Shown: positions 9,688 to 18,448 of the stretch, piece by piece
How the letters are laid out: each line of letters begins with the position of its first letter
How positions within the stretch are numbered: position 1 is the first letter of the stretch
DNA from: Lentisphaerota bacterium
Lineage (GTDB): Bacteria; Verrucomicrobiota; Lentisphaeria; Victivallales; Victivallaceae
NCBI GenBank assembly: GCA_015061575.1
Contig: SUWF01000014.1
Location: 1 to 64,000 of the forward strand
Reading direction: 5' to 3'
Length of the DNA: 64,000 nucleotides
The notes under the pieces: generated by a model
Seen by the model: only the letters and a program-made list of their open reading frames with translations
Told to the model about the DNA's origin: nothing
Database searches by the model: none
Program-made: the position numbers and the translations under genes

Positions 9688-9720
9688 AATATTTTGTAAT
9701 AAAACAAGAGAGGTACAACC

Positions 9721-12324
9721 ATGTATTCAAACAAACTGTTTGCGGCTGTTCTGCTTTGCGGAACTTTGACTGCTGCCGGACTGTCGGCACTGGGGCAGGC
9801 TCCGCAGCTGGTAAGTAAAAACGGGAGTCGGTTTTTCCGGGAGAGTTATTTGGAAAAATATCCGCTGGTGGATTTTTATCCGATCGATAAAGCATACGGT
9901 TTTGTCGAGCCGCATCAGGCGGCGCAATTCCGGATCGAACTCAAAGCGTTGCCGGATTTGGAATATGCTCTTACAGTAAAAAATGAATTGGGCCAAACCG
10001 TTCATACCCAAAAACGCCAGCCGTGTGCCGAGTACGAAATCGTTACCATCCCCGGTCAGGAACGCGGCTATTATATAGCAACAGCGGAATTTTTTGTCAA
10101 AGAACAAAAGATCGCCATGGCGCAAAGTGCGTTTGTCAGCGTACCGGCAATAAAGGGCAAACGTGATACTTTTTTTCGGATAAATCAGTTTGGAGTCATG
10201 CCGGAGCTGCTGGCTGGTTACCGCATGATCGGTGCCGGTTCGGCAACCTTGCCGATACAAACTACACCCAAGGGGGCTGATGCTGCTAAAATTGCTAACA
10301 CATTTTTTGGCAAGCACTATAAACCACTGCTGGATTCTGATTTGGAGATCCATGCACTTTTTGCCAGCGGACCTCTGCTGAAAACTAAAAATATGGAAGC
10401 TTTTAAACGGGGTTTGCCGATTTGCAATGACGATTACTTTTTGCGGGTGGAAAGTGCCGTGCTTGAAGCCACTAAATACCTTAAGGGCAAGGTTCGAAGT
10501 ATCGGGTCGATAATGGAAGTGCCATCTCATGCCAATATCAAACATAAACACGCTGGAACATGGGTGGAAGCTATGAGCCAGCAGTTTTTCATAAGCCGAA
10601 TTGTGGCTCAGGCAGTGCGCCGGATCGATCCCACGATCAGAATTACCGCAGGCGGCTGCAACATCATGCGTTACATCGATCCATACGAAAAGATCATTAT
10701 GACAGATCTGGTTGATTACTTTGATGCGTATAACATTGATGCTTATTTTGGCAGCTGGAACTTGCGCAGCGGTAAATATGGCATTCCGGAAACATCTCTG
10801 CGGAAGTTTTATCTGCAAGCAAGCGAACTTGCTGCGTCGCTGGGCAAAAGCCCGCTGGTGGAAAATACCGAAGCTGGATACAATATCCATTACGGAGAAC
10901 GTTTTGACCGCGGATTATCCATTACGCAGGCTGAATTGACCGCCCGGTCCATGATTATCAGTAAAGCTTCGCCAGTGGGGAGTGTGGCGATTTTCCGCAT
11001 TGCCTACGGGTATGGCGTGAACGAAAATGATCCGATGAGTGATTGTATGGCTACGGTTTGGAAACCCGGCAAAGCTAAAAAACTAAAGTTGACTTTTACT
11101 CCGTTGCCGGGCGGGGCGGCATACGCAACTTTTGCCCGGGAACTGGCGTTTGTAAGATTTATTCGGGAAATCAAAACTGCCGATAATATAGTACACGCCT
11201 ATGTTTTCAAGCGTCCGGACGGCAAAACCATGTTCTGCGCATGGACAGTCAAAGGCGAGCATAAACTGGATTGGGAATTTAAAAATCCAGCGCTCCATAT
11301 CAGTATGTACGGGCGCGAAAAACAGATTGTCCCGGGCAAAGTGCAGCTCATGCTTACTACTGCCCCATTTTATATGATAACTGACGAAAAAGCTTCCGCA
11401 GTTGCCAATAAGCTGGAAAAAATGTTCAAAAATGTCGGCGAAAAATGCAGTGCCGGAGCCAAACTTATTGCTCAGGATGAAGCCATGCTTTTTATACGCA
11501 ATCATACCAGTGGAAACATGACTGTGCAGCTTGCTGGCAAGAGTTTGCAGATCGTTCCGGGAAAAGTTGTCAGTTTGCCGGTAAAACTTGCTCCCGGTCA
11601 GCAAAATATCGATTTTACTGCCAATAATGAGAAAATCACCGCCAAAGTTATCCGCAACATGGTCAAGATCCCCAAGCTTACTGGGCAAGTAAAGTTTGAC
11701 GGCAGCGGAGAGTTTGTTCTCAGCAATCCCACCGGCCAGCTGACGGTGCCGCAGCATGTGCGCCCGGTCAGTGCGCTGCATCCGGAATTGTATAACTTCA
11801 AAAGTTCCATGAATCCCAATGGCCACGATATGCTGGTAAAATACCGTCTGGCTTACGATAAAAAGTATATTTATCTGGCAGCCTGGGTGGATGATCCATT
11901 GCATGTTCAGAGATTCAAAAAAGATGATCTCTGGCGCGGCGACAATCTGCAGTTCGTCTTTGCCAACAGTCCGGCGGCACCGGCCGCTGTACGGAAATTC
12001 GGCGAGCCGCTGGATGCCTATCAGCAGGGACACAATTACAGCGTGGCGCTGACTGAACGCGGTACGGAAATCAAAAAATACAACACCAATCAGCCCACTC
12101 AAGTCAAGGCAAAGGTGATCCGCAAAGACGATAAAACGGTTTACGAAATCAAAATCCCGCGCAGCGAAGTCGGAGCCATACCCGGTCAGCCGCTCTATTT
12201 TAACTTTGTAGTATTTGACAACAAGGACAAAACATCCGCTGTCCCGGCTTATTGGCTGGATATGGGGGAAGGTTTGGCTGGGGAGCGAGATAATGCTCTG
12301 CTGCCGCTGGTATTATTTGAGTGA
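9721..12324 (+). CDS. Secreted glycoside hydrolase-like protein with C-terminal CBM9-like domain
   Basis: 867 aa. Residues 1-25 are a signal peptide. Residues about 60-140 look like an immunoglobulin-like sandwich. Residues about 140-480 read as a TIM-barrel glycosidase core, with [15 protein letters not shown] and [12 protein letters not shown] offering acidic residues on strand ends. Residues about 690-867 resemble a CBM9-type sugar-binding domain ([30 protein letters not shown]). No family can be named with certainty. The next gene, 38 nt on, is a pseudopilin. The divergent AraC regulator is the likely controller. Confidence 0.65.
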   Translation: MYSNKLFAAVLLCGTLTAAGLSALGQAPQLVSKNGSRFFRESYLEKYPLVDFYPIDKAYGFVEPHQAAQFRIELKALPDLEYALTVKNELGQTVHTQKRQPCAEYEIVTIPGQERGYYIATAEFFVKEQKIAMAQSAFVSVPAIKGKRDTFFRINQFGVMPELLAGYRMIGAGSATLPIQTTPKGADAAKIANTFFGKHYKPLLDSDLEIHALFASGPLLKTKNMEAFKRGLPICNDDYFLRVESAVLEATKYLKGKVRSIGSIMEVPSHANIKHKHAGTWVEAMSQQFFISRIVAQAVRRIDPTIRITAGGCNIMRYIDPYEKIIMTDLVDYFDAYNIDAYFGSWNLRSGKYGIPETSLRKFYLQASELAASLGKSPLVENTEAGYNIHYGERFDRGLSITQAELTARSMIISKASPVGSVAIFRIAYGYGVNENDPMSDCMATVWKPGKAKKLKLTFTPLPGGAAYATFARELAFVRFIREIKTADNIVHAYVFKRPDGKTMFCAWTVKGEHKLDWEFKNPALHISMYGREKQIVPGKVQLMLTTAPFYMITDEKASAVANKLEKMFKNVGEKCSAGAKLIAQDEAMLFIRNHTSGNMTVQLAGKSLQIVPGKVVSLPVKLAPGQQNIDFTANNEKITAKVIRNMVKIPKLTGQVKFDGSGEFVLSNPTGQLTVPQHVRPVSALHPELYNFKSSMNPNGHDMLVKYRLAYDKKYIYLAAWVDDPLHVQRFKKDDLWRGDNLQFVFANSPAAPAAVRKFGEPLDAYQQGHNYSVALTERGTEIKKYNTNQPTQVKAKVIRKDDKTVYEIKIPRSEVGAIPGQPLYFNFVVFDNKDKTSAVPAYWLDMGEGLAGERDNALLPLVLFE

Positions 12325-12361
12325 TTTATACATATATATTATCAAAAAACAGGAGAAAAAA

Positions 12362-13057
12362 ATGAAAAAGAGTTTTACTTTAATCGAGCTGCTGGTTGTA
12401 ATTGCGATCATCGCCATTCTGGCGGCGATGCTTTTGCCGGCACTGTCTGCTGCCCGGGAAAGTGCCCGAGCCAACAATTGCCGCGGCAATCTGAAAAATC
12501 TGGGCAATGCCACAGTGCTGTACACTGACAGTTGGGATGGCTGGCTGCCGCAGGCCGCAGCTGCGATTGGCGGAACCAGCAGTTACCGTTACTGGCCGAC
12601 TTGTCTGGCAGAAGGATTGAATGCGGAAGGCAGATGGGATCATATATGGCGGGATGATACTCCGCAAAGTACCAAGGCGTATTTTCAGTGTCCGACTTCC
12701 ATAAGTTCCGGCAATGCCAAATCCGATCGTTCCGGCGGGGTCGTTTACAAAGAATTGACCTATCAATACAATACTCTTATCGGTAATGGCGCTGCCAAAA
12801 CTCCGACTGCGCCCCGGATGCTGCACCGGGTGGCGTCGCCGGTCGAAGTATTGCTGATTATTGAAAGTGACCGCTATCCGGACTGGAAATTCAGCCTTAG
12901 TGGCAGCACTCCCTTTACTGGTAATACTTACTTTGGGGCGCCGCATGGTAAGAGCATGAACTGTCTTTATGCCGACGGTCATGTGGATTCGGTAACCGAG
13001 AGTACCTACGAAACTGCTGAAGCGCAAGCTCATCAAATCGAAATGCTGGGCGACTGA
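12362..13057 (+). CDS. Prepilin-like protein (H-x9-DG signature)
   Basis: 231 aa from the ATG at 12362, preceded by AGGAGA. A 49-residue in-frame upstream extension overlaps the previous gene and is rejected. Residues 1-30 are a class III prepilin signal ([20 protein letters not shown]). The C-terminus holds [12 protein letters not shown], an exact H-x9-DG signature, followed by HVDSV. It directly follows the secreted hydrolase and probably shares its transcript. The function of these proteins is not established. Confidence 0.9.
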   Translation: MKKSFTLIELLVVIAIIAILAAMLLPALSAARESARANNCRGNLKNLGNATVLYTDSWDGWLPQAAAAIGGTSSYRYWPTCLAEGLNAEGRWDHIWRDDTPQSTKAYFQCPTSISSGNAKSDRSGGVVYKELTYQYNTLIGNGAAKTPTAPRMLHRVASPVEVLLIIESDRYPDWKFSLSGSTPFTGNTYFGAPHGKSMNCLYADGHVDSVTESTYETAEAQAHQIEMLGD

Positions 13058-13127
13058 ACGATACTTGGAATGGGTAGAATTATTAGCCAAATAATATAAT
13101 TTGTCTGATTAATATCTTTTTCTGTAT

Positions 13128-13155
13128 TTGCAATTATAAATATTTATGCTAAATT
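13128..13155 (+). promoter_or_regulatory. Candidate sigma70-type promoter for the small carbohydrate-binding protein
   Basis: TTGCAA (13128-13133), 16 nt, TAAATT (13150-13155) with TGC before the -10. It lies 57 nt ahead of the start at 13212 in an AT-rich gap that otherwise shows nothing. Confidence 0.35.
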
Positions 13156-13211
13156 TTCTGAAACGGAACGAAAAAATTCTGAAGAAAATCCAATAAAAAA
13201 GGAGAATGAAA

Positions 13212-13733
13212 ATGAAAAAAACAGCTCTCTTGCTTGCTATGCTGTTGGGGGTTTCGGCGGCAGTGTTGGCTGACAATCTGGTCAAAAACGGCGAATTTAA
13301 GAAAGTAACCACCAAAGGCGCTGCTTTTAATTGGTCACCTTATAAACCCAAAGATGCTGTAGTTAAATTTTTTACCAGCGGGGCCCCTGACGGCGGCTAT
13401 GCGCAGTTTGTAATACCAACTGCCGGAAATTTTTCGCTGCGTCAGAACATGACTCCTGTACTCCGCCCCAATACCAAATACAAGGTGAGCTTCAAGATGC
13501 GCGGCCGTGATTTTACTGCCAAAGCTCTGGGGATGCTCTTTATCAACGATGGCTGGTCAAAGAATACCGGCGTGAAGAATCTGGTAGCTACTCCGGAATG
13601 GAAAGAACATAAACTGGTATTCGCTACTCCGGATTACAACCGTTATGTATTTCTTACTTTCTTTGGCTCGGAAGCTAAGGGAACGATCGAACTGGCAGAT
13701 GTTGAAGTCGAATCGCTTGATGAAGATGATTGA
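13212..13733 (+). CDS. Small secreted protein with a carbohydrate-binding jelly-roll domain
   Basis: 173 aa. The ATG at 13212 is chosen because AAAGGAG sits 8 nt ahead; the ATG at 13206 would leave only 3 nt. Residues 1-20 are a signal peptide. The remainder resembles a CBM4/9-type jelly roll (NLVKNGEFKKV at the start, LRPNTKYKVSFKMRGRDF in the middle, GTIELADVEVESL at the end). There is no catalytic domain. It is followed by a strong hairpin and so seems a single-gene unit. It may be an exported glycan-binding protein. Confidence 0.65.
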   Translation: MKKTALLLAMLLGVSAAVLADNLVKNGEFKKVTTKGAAFNWSPYKPKDAVVKFFTSGAPDGGYAQFVIPTAGNFSLRQNMTPVLRPNTKYKVSFKMRGRDFTAKALGMLFINDGWSKNTGVKNLVATPEWKEHKLVFATPDYNRYVFLTFFGSEAKGTIELADVEVESLDEDD

Positions 13734-13806
13734 TCAGAAGATATATGTATATTTGCCGCAACTGCGAATGACCGCATGATTTAAGGCAAGATAATTTGAT
13801 CGTCTG

Positions 13807-13857
13807 GCAGCTCTGTTCAACAATAATATTATTGCGAACAGAGCTGCATTTTTTTTA
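13807..13857 (+). terminator. Rho-independent terminator
   Basis: GCAGCTCTGTTC (13807-13818) pairs with GAACAGAGCTGC (13836-13847), a perfect 12-bp stem, followed by a run of nine T ending at 13857. Confidence 0.85.
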
Positions 13858-13923
13858 TTATTCAGCTTTTTCTGCAATCTCCGGCTGAAAGTTTTCCGGC
13901 AGCGGTAATTTTTTATTCATTGC

Positions 13924-13946
13924 AAAAAAACTTTGTTTACAAAGTT
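13924..13946 (-). terminator. Terminator overlapping the uxaA stop codon
   Basis: On the minus strand AACTTTG, a 4-nt loop and CAAAGTT are followed by a run of seven T. The hairpin covers the stop codon of the altronate dehydratase gene and would end the LacI-uxaB-uxaA transcript. Confidence 0.55.
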
Positions 13947-15289
13947 ACGCCGCTTTTGAAAATGGCTATTTCCCGGTATTGATTTTTTTCGTTGCAAGTT
14001 TGGAAAATACCGGATGCTACCTTAAGGATGTATTCGGCAAAATCCTCAACAGCCGGATTTTTCATGGCGTCATAATCGATCCAGTTGGCTTTATTTTCGG
14101 CCAAAGCCGTGTTGGTGGCCACTTTGATCGTGGGAATCACCGAGCCGTAGGGCGTGCCCCGGCCGGTGGTGAACAGCATCAAGTGACAGCCGGCCGCCGC
14201 CAGCGCAGTCGCCGCAATGGGGTCGTTGCCGGGACCGGAAAGCAGATTCAAACCGGGCGTTTTGAGCTGTTCGCCGTAAGCCAAAACATCCATAACCGGC
14301 GAAGTACCGCCCTTTTGCACACAGCCTAAAGACTTATCTTCCAGAGTGGTGATGCCGCCAGCTTTGTTTCCGGGCGAGGGATTTTCGTAAATCACCTGAT
14401 CGTGTTTGGCGTAATAACTTTTGAAGTCATTGACCATCTTCACTGCTTTATCAAAGATTTCTTTATTGATACAGCGGTTGAACAGCAGTGTTTCGGCTCC
14501 GAACATTTCCGGTACTTCGGTCAGAACTGTAGTGCCGTTTTGGGCCACCAGCCAGTCCGAAAATCGTCCGCACAGCGGATTGGCAGTCAAGCCGGAAAAG
14601 CCATCGGAACCGCCGCATTTCAACCCGACTTTCAAGCGGCTGACCGGAATTTCGACACGCTTTCTTACCACATTTTCCTGCAATTTATCAATAAGCATTT
14701 TACCCGCAGCAAGCTCATCGCCGGAATCTTGCGCCAGCAGAAACTCAATGTTGAGTTTGCTGTAATCGCCCAATCGCTGCTTGAAACTCTCTAATGTATT
14801 GTTTTCGCACCCCAAAGCTACGATCAGCCCGCCTCCGGCATTGGGGTGGTGCGCCAATGCCGCCAGCACATTGGCGGTATTTTCGTGATCTAAGCCCAAC
14901 TGCGAGCAGCCGTAGGGGTGTTCCAACGCCACGCCATGCGCATAATCAGCAAGCTGTTTGGCCAGTTTGTTCACACAAGCCACCGTGGGGATCACCCAAA
15001 TATCATTGCGGATACCGATTTGACCATCGGAACGCATATAGCCCATAAACGTGCGGTCACAGTTTATGGCCGGAACCGTAAAATCGGGCGTGTAAGTATA
15101 CTCCAATATTCCGGCAAGATCAGTTTTGCAGTTATGCGTATGCACATGTTCCCCCGGAGCAATGTCGCAAACAGCAGTACCTATAGGCATACCGTACTTG
15201 ATCACCTTGCTGCCGCAGGGTATAGCGGTACGGGCGTATTTATGGCCGTTGGCGCGGATCTCCACATTGTCTTTTTCGTGAATTATCAT
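13937..15289 (-). CDS. uxaA: Altronate dehydratase (UxaA)
   Basis: 450 aa, slightly shorter than the roughly 495 aa of enteric UxaA. It dehydrates D-altronate to 2-keto-3-deoxygluconate in galacturonate breakdown. Residues about 1-95 are the SAF-type N-domain (IPCGSKVIKYGMPIG, GEHVHTHNCKTDL). From residue 105 the catalytic domain starts (TFMGYMRSDGQIGIRND), with HPYGCSQLG and KCGGSDGFSGLTANP as family marks; these carry the conserved Cys and metal-binding positions. The start overlaps the uxaB stop by 4 nt (ATGA). Its product is the substrate of the KDG kinase encoded at 39778. Confidence 0.94.
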   Translation of the reverse strand: MIIHEKDNVEIRANGHKYARTAIPCGSKVIKYGMPIGTAVCDIAPGEHVHTHNCKTDLAGILEYTYTPDFTVPAINCDRTFMGYMRSDGQIGIRNDIWVIPTVACVNKLAKQLADYAHGVALEHPYGCSQLGLDHENTANVLAALAHHPNAGGGLIVALGCENNTLESFKQRLGDYSKLNIEFLLAQDSGDELAAGKMLIDKLQENVVRKRVEIPVSRLKVGLKCGGSDGFSGLTANPLCGRFSDWLVAQNGTTVLTEVPEMFGAETLLFNRCINKEIFDKAVKMVNDFKSYYAKHDQVIYENPSPGNKAGGITTLEDKSLGCVQKGGTSPVMDVLAYGEQLKTPGLNLLSGPGNDPIAATALAAAGCHLMLFTTGRGTPYGSVIPTIKVATNTALAENKANWIDYDAMKNPAVEDFAEYILKVASGIFQTCNEKNQYREIAIFKSGVTL

Positions 15290-16530
15290 AAGGCAGCCTC
15301 CTTAACGGCATCTGCCATGCCGGGGATTTCGTGCAGATCCATATCCCACAAATCTTTATCGGCCAGAAAATCATCTATGGAATAACTTCCGGCAAAACGG
15401 GCGGCAACTTCGGCGGTATCGCCACTGGCGTTATTTAAATTATAACGCTTGTAAAGTTCGCCCAATGAGCGGGATAAATAATACGGTAAAACTTTGCTGT
15501 CCAAAATCACCGGCAAAATACGCACCTTCCATTTAGCAGCACTGTTCAGCGCAATGGCTTCCAGTTTATGATGCGCAAAAGGATTGGCGAACCGCCGCAG
15601 TACGCTTTCGGCAAAGGCGCGTTTTTCTGCCTCAGCCAAAGCAATGGTGGGCAGGATCTCGTCAAAAAGAGTTTTTTCGATACGGCTGCGGAATTTTTCA
15701 TCTGCCAAAAGCTGTTGAACTTCAGTGAATCCCGCCAGCAAGCCGCCGGAAACCATGCCGGTATGCGAGGCATTGAGTGCCCGCACTTTTCTTGTCCGGT
15801 AAGGAGTAAGATCATCGGTCAAAAGCACCACATCTTCCGGCAGCGGCAGCCGCTCCAGCAGCTCCGCAGTACCTTTGATCGCCAGAAATGCAAACGGTTC
15901 CACTGCCACCATCAGCTGATCATGCTCATCAAACCTTGCATAGTCGGCCGGAAATCCCGATACGATGCGGTCAACCAGTGTATCGTAAAAGCGGCACTCA
16001 TTTTTCACATAATCATAAGCCGCATCACCGGTAAGGTAACGCAAAATATATTCTTTGAGGGTTTGACCGTTGTTTTCAATAAGCTCGCACGGCAGAATAT
16101 CCACGCCGGGCAATTGGGCTTCAAAACGTTTTTTCAAAAGCCGGGCCAATTTGCCGGGAAAGGTATCAAGGTTGTTTGCCTCATAAGCGATGCCGGCTTC
16201 GGTGGTATTGCTGAAAATAAAACGTAAATCTTCGTCGCAGGCTATTGTTTCGATTTCGTTCCACTGTTCAGAGCTGGAAAGCACCTGTTTTAAAACAGTG
16301 ATTTTTTCCACAGTTTCCACCGTTTCATTGCTTTCGGTAATCCCCCGCACCAGCAGATTGTATTGGCAATTTTGATCAATGAATTTTTGCGGAACAGCTC
16401 CGGCCCGGGGTTTTACGGCGTAAACTTCGCCATTGAAATTGCTTTCTTTATTCATCTGCTGGATCAACGGCTCAACAAAGCCGCGCAAAAAAACGCCTTC
16501 GCCAAACTGCAGTATTTTATTCGTTTTCAT
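15286..16530 (-). CDS. uxaB: Tagaturonate reductase (UxaB), mannitol dehydrogenase family
   Basis: 414 aa. It reduces D-tagaturonate to D-altronate with NADH. The nucleotide-binding N-terminus (ILQFGEGVFLRGF) and the mannitol dehydrogenase-type C-domain with VRALNASHTGMVSGGLL around residue 245 are clear. A near-perfect AAGGAGGT lies just ahead of the start, inside the end of the regulator gene. It sits between the LacI regulator and uxaA in one operon. Fructuronate reductase is the alternative within the family, but pairing with uxaA supports UxaB. Confidence 0.9.
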   Translation of the reverse strand: MKTNKILQFGEGVFLRGFVEPLIQQMNKESNFNGEVYAVKPRAGAVPQKFIDQNCQYNLLVRGITESNETVETVEKITVLKQVLSSSEQWNEIETIACDEDLRFIFSNTTEAGIAYEANNLDTFPGKLARLLKKRFEAQLPGVDILPCELIENNGQTLKEYILRYLTGDAAYDYVKNECRFYDTLVDRIVSGFPADYARFDEHDQLMVAVEPFAFLAIKGTAELLERLPLPEDVVLLTDDLTPYRTRKVRALNASHTGMVSGGLLAGFTEVQQLLADEKFRSRIEKTLFDEILPTIALAEAEKRAFAESVLRRFANPFAHHKLEAIALNSAAKWKVRILPVILDSKVLPYYLSRSLGELYKRYNLNNASGDTAEVAARFAGSYSIDDFLADKDLWDMDLHEIPGMADAVKEAAL

Positions 16531-16533
16531 AAA

Positions 16534-17532
16534 TCAAACCTCCTTGCAAATATTCACCGGAGCAGTACTGCTGCGCGGTATATAAATACATTTAAATATC
16601 TCAACCACAAACTCGTGATTGCTGTCTTTAATAATTGCTTCGCATTGATCAAGCACCTTTCGGGCAACTGCCGCCAACGGCCGGGCTATGGAACTCAATG
16701 ACGGCACGGTCAGTGCTGCAGCATGAACATTGTCAAAACCAAGTACCGAATAATCCTGCGGAACTTTCCGGTTGCTCAAAAGCATATACTGCATAAGTTC
16801 CAAGGCGATAAAATCGTTGATGCAGAAAAATGCCGTGCAGGACTTTTTTTCGGTCAAAAGCTGTTCAAACCATTCCTGACTGCGTTCTTTGTAAAAATTA
16901 CAGTCCACCAGATTTTCTTCCGGATACCGGGTAAGAAACGCATTCATACGCTGATCGATGCGCCACTCTTTGTTGCAAAGATAGCAAATATTTTTATGCC
17001 CCTTGCCAGCCAGATCATCCAGAGCTTCCAGCACGGCACTTTCGTAATCATAACGCAATGTCCGGCCGGGGATCTCCGCAGTTTTATTGGAATTTATCAG
17101 CAGAACTTTGGAGGCAAATTCAGATAATGCGCTGCAATCTTCATCCGTCAGATTTCCTGATATTATCACCATATCGCAACCTTGCGCCAGCAGCGTTTTG
17201 ACTGCGCCGGGCAACCGCTCCGGACACTCGCCGGTGTATTGCACAAACAGCTGAAAACCACGCTGAACAGCTTCGTTGAACAATGCCAGCATTTCTGACT
17301 GATTGACTTCATAATTGAGCATGGTCGCCACCAAACCGATGATATTGCTTTTGCCGGTACGCAAAGTCCTTGCCGCCCATGATGGTTGATAATCCAACTC
17401 GCTCAGAGCCTTTTCGATCCGCGCCCGGGTGGCCTGACTCATGCGGGCGGCCTGATGATTGCGCAGATAATTGCTGACCAAAGCTATTGAAACTCCGGCC
17501 TGATCGGCAATATCTTTCAGACGCACTTTCAT
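16534..17532 (-). CDS. LacI family regulator of the uxaB-uxaA operon
   Basis: 332 aa from the ATG at 17532. Residues 1-55 are the LacI HTH and hinge (VRLKDIADQAGVSIALVSNYLRN, LDYQPSWAARTLRTGKSNIIGL). The rest is a periplasmic-binding-protein-like effector domain ending in VLGFDNVHAAALTVPSLSSIARP. It is the first gene of the operon and 3 nt ahead of uxaB, so it probably represses its own transcript in the absence of a galacturonate-derived inducer. A candidate operator lies between its promoter and its start. Confidence 0.92.
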   Translation of the reverse strand: MKVRLKDIADQAGVSIALVSNYLRNHQAARMSQATRARIEKALSELDYQPSWAARTLRTGKSNIIGLVATMLNYEVNQSEMLALFNEAVQRGFQLFVQYTGECPERLPGAVKTLLAQGCDMVIISGNLTDEDCSALSEFASKVLLINSNKTAEIPGRTLRYDYESAVLEALDDLAGKGHKNICYLCNKEWRIDQRMNAFLTRYPEENLVDCNFYKERSQEWFEQLLTEKKSCTAFFCINDFIALELMQYMLLSNRKVPQDYSVLGFDNVHAAALTVPSLSSIARPLAAVARKVLDQCEAIIKDSNHEFVVEIFKCIYIPRSSTAPVNICKEV

Positions 17533-17545
17533 AAAAATCAATCTT

Positions 17546-17601
17546 TGGTTAAACGTTATAGCAGATTGTTTTTAATTTACTGCTTTTATTGGAAAATGCA
17601 A
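17546..17601 (-). promoter_or_regulatory. Promoter and candidate LacI operator of the uxa operon
   Basis: On the minus strand TTGCAT (17601-17596), 16 nt, TAAATT (17579-17574) forms a promoter. Downstream of it, 17546-17563 is an 18-bp imperfect palindrome with TG and CA ends and a central CG (plus strand TGGTTAAACGTTATAGCA), the form of LacI-family operators. Confidence 0.45.
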
Positions 17602-17633
17602 AAAATATTTTTGAAAAAGTTTAAAAGATACAA

Positions 17634-17670
17634 AGAACTGCTGCAAAACTTGACGTTTTGCAGCAGTTCT
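17634..17670 (-). terminator. Terminator hairpin after the GntR/hydrolase/pseudopilin operon
   Basis: AGAACTGCTGCAAAAC (17634-17649) and its perfect reverse complement (17655-17670) enclose a 5-nt loop. On the minus strand a broken T tract follows. It sits 27 nt after the pseudopilin stop codon. Confidence 0.65.
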
Positions 17671-17696
17671 GAGTTATTCTAACGATTGACGATCAA

Positions 17697-18431
17697 TCAA
17701 TTATCTTTGTCGTCATCAAAGCGGTTGGGGATATTCTGCCAAGCTTTACCAAAAAAACTCATATCGGAGCTGGAAACCGGTACACTTTCCACATGGCCGC
17801 CCAATTTAAGCATATTCAAATTGGCCGGATGGTTGGGCAGGTTGGGGTTGGCTGCATCCAAGACGCCGCCGGGGTAGTCGGCCATGATTACCCGGCCGGG
17901 CTCATCGCGTCCGACGAGTACACGGGGGCGGGTATCTTCCAACTTTTCGGAGGTGGTCAGTTTTGCCCCGTTCGACTGATTGGCTGTTCCGTAAAACCAG
18001 AGAATATAGCTGGTGGTGTTGGCAGTCACGTTAAAGTGAGCTGTATCCGACGGACATTTGAAATATTTGGCGATCGCATCAGATATATCCGTATCCTGCG
18101 AGTCTATATGATCGCCCAGATAACCGCCGCCCAGCAGCAAATTGGGTACGGAAAGGTTGTAATAAACTTTTTGATTGGCGTGTGCCAGCATCCCGCCGCG
18201 GCAGGTGTAGATTCTGCCGGTAGTTGCATTGATACAGGCAATGTACCCGTGATTGACTTCGGAATACATCATATGCGCCAAACCGATCTGTTTGAGCTGC
18301 GAAATACAGTTGGCGCTGCGGGCTCGCTCACGGGCTGCCGACAAAGCCGGCAGCAGCATCGCCGCCAGAATGGCAATAATCGCGATCACAACCAAGAGTT
18401 CGATCAGGGTGAAAGTTTTTTGGTGTTTCAT
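17697..18431 (-). CDS. Prepilin-like protein (H-x9-GG variant)
   Basis: 244 aa. A class III prepilin signal occupies residues 1-30 ([20 protein letters not shown]). The C-terminal signature is [12 protein letters not shown], with the same spacing as H-x9-DG but with Gly in place of Asp, followed by HVES. It lies 17 nt after the 993-aa secreted hydrolase in the same operon. The DG to GG change is shared with the pseudopilin at 30025 and may mark a subgroup. Function unknown. Confidence 0.88.
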   Translation of the reverse strand: MKHQKTFTLIELLVVIAIIAILAAMLLPALSAARERARSANCISQLKQIGLAHMMYSEVNHGYIACINATTGRIYTCRGGMLAHANQKVYYNLSVPNLLLGGGYLGDHIDSQDTDISDAIAKYFKCPSDTAHFNVTANTTSYILWFYGTANQSNGAKLTTSEKLEDTRPRVLVGRDEPGRVIMADYPGGVLDAANPNLPNHPANLNMLKLGGHVESVPVSSSDMSFFGKAWQNIPNRFDDDKDN

Positions 18432-18448
18432 AGTTTTTACTCCTATAT

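Noticed and set aside
9727-10890. 387-codon open frame on the minus strand
   Set aside because: It is antisense to the 867-aa secreted hydrolase, which has a signal peptide, promoter and domain structure.
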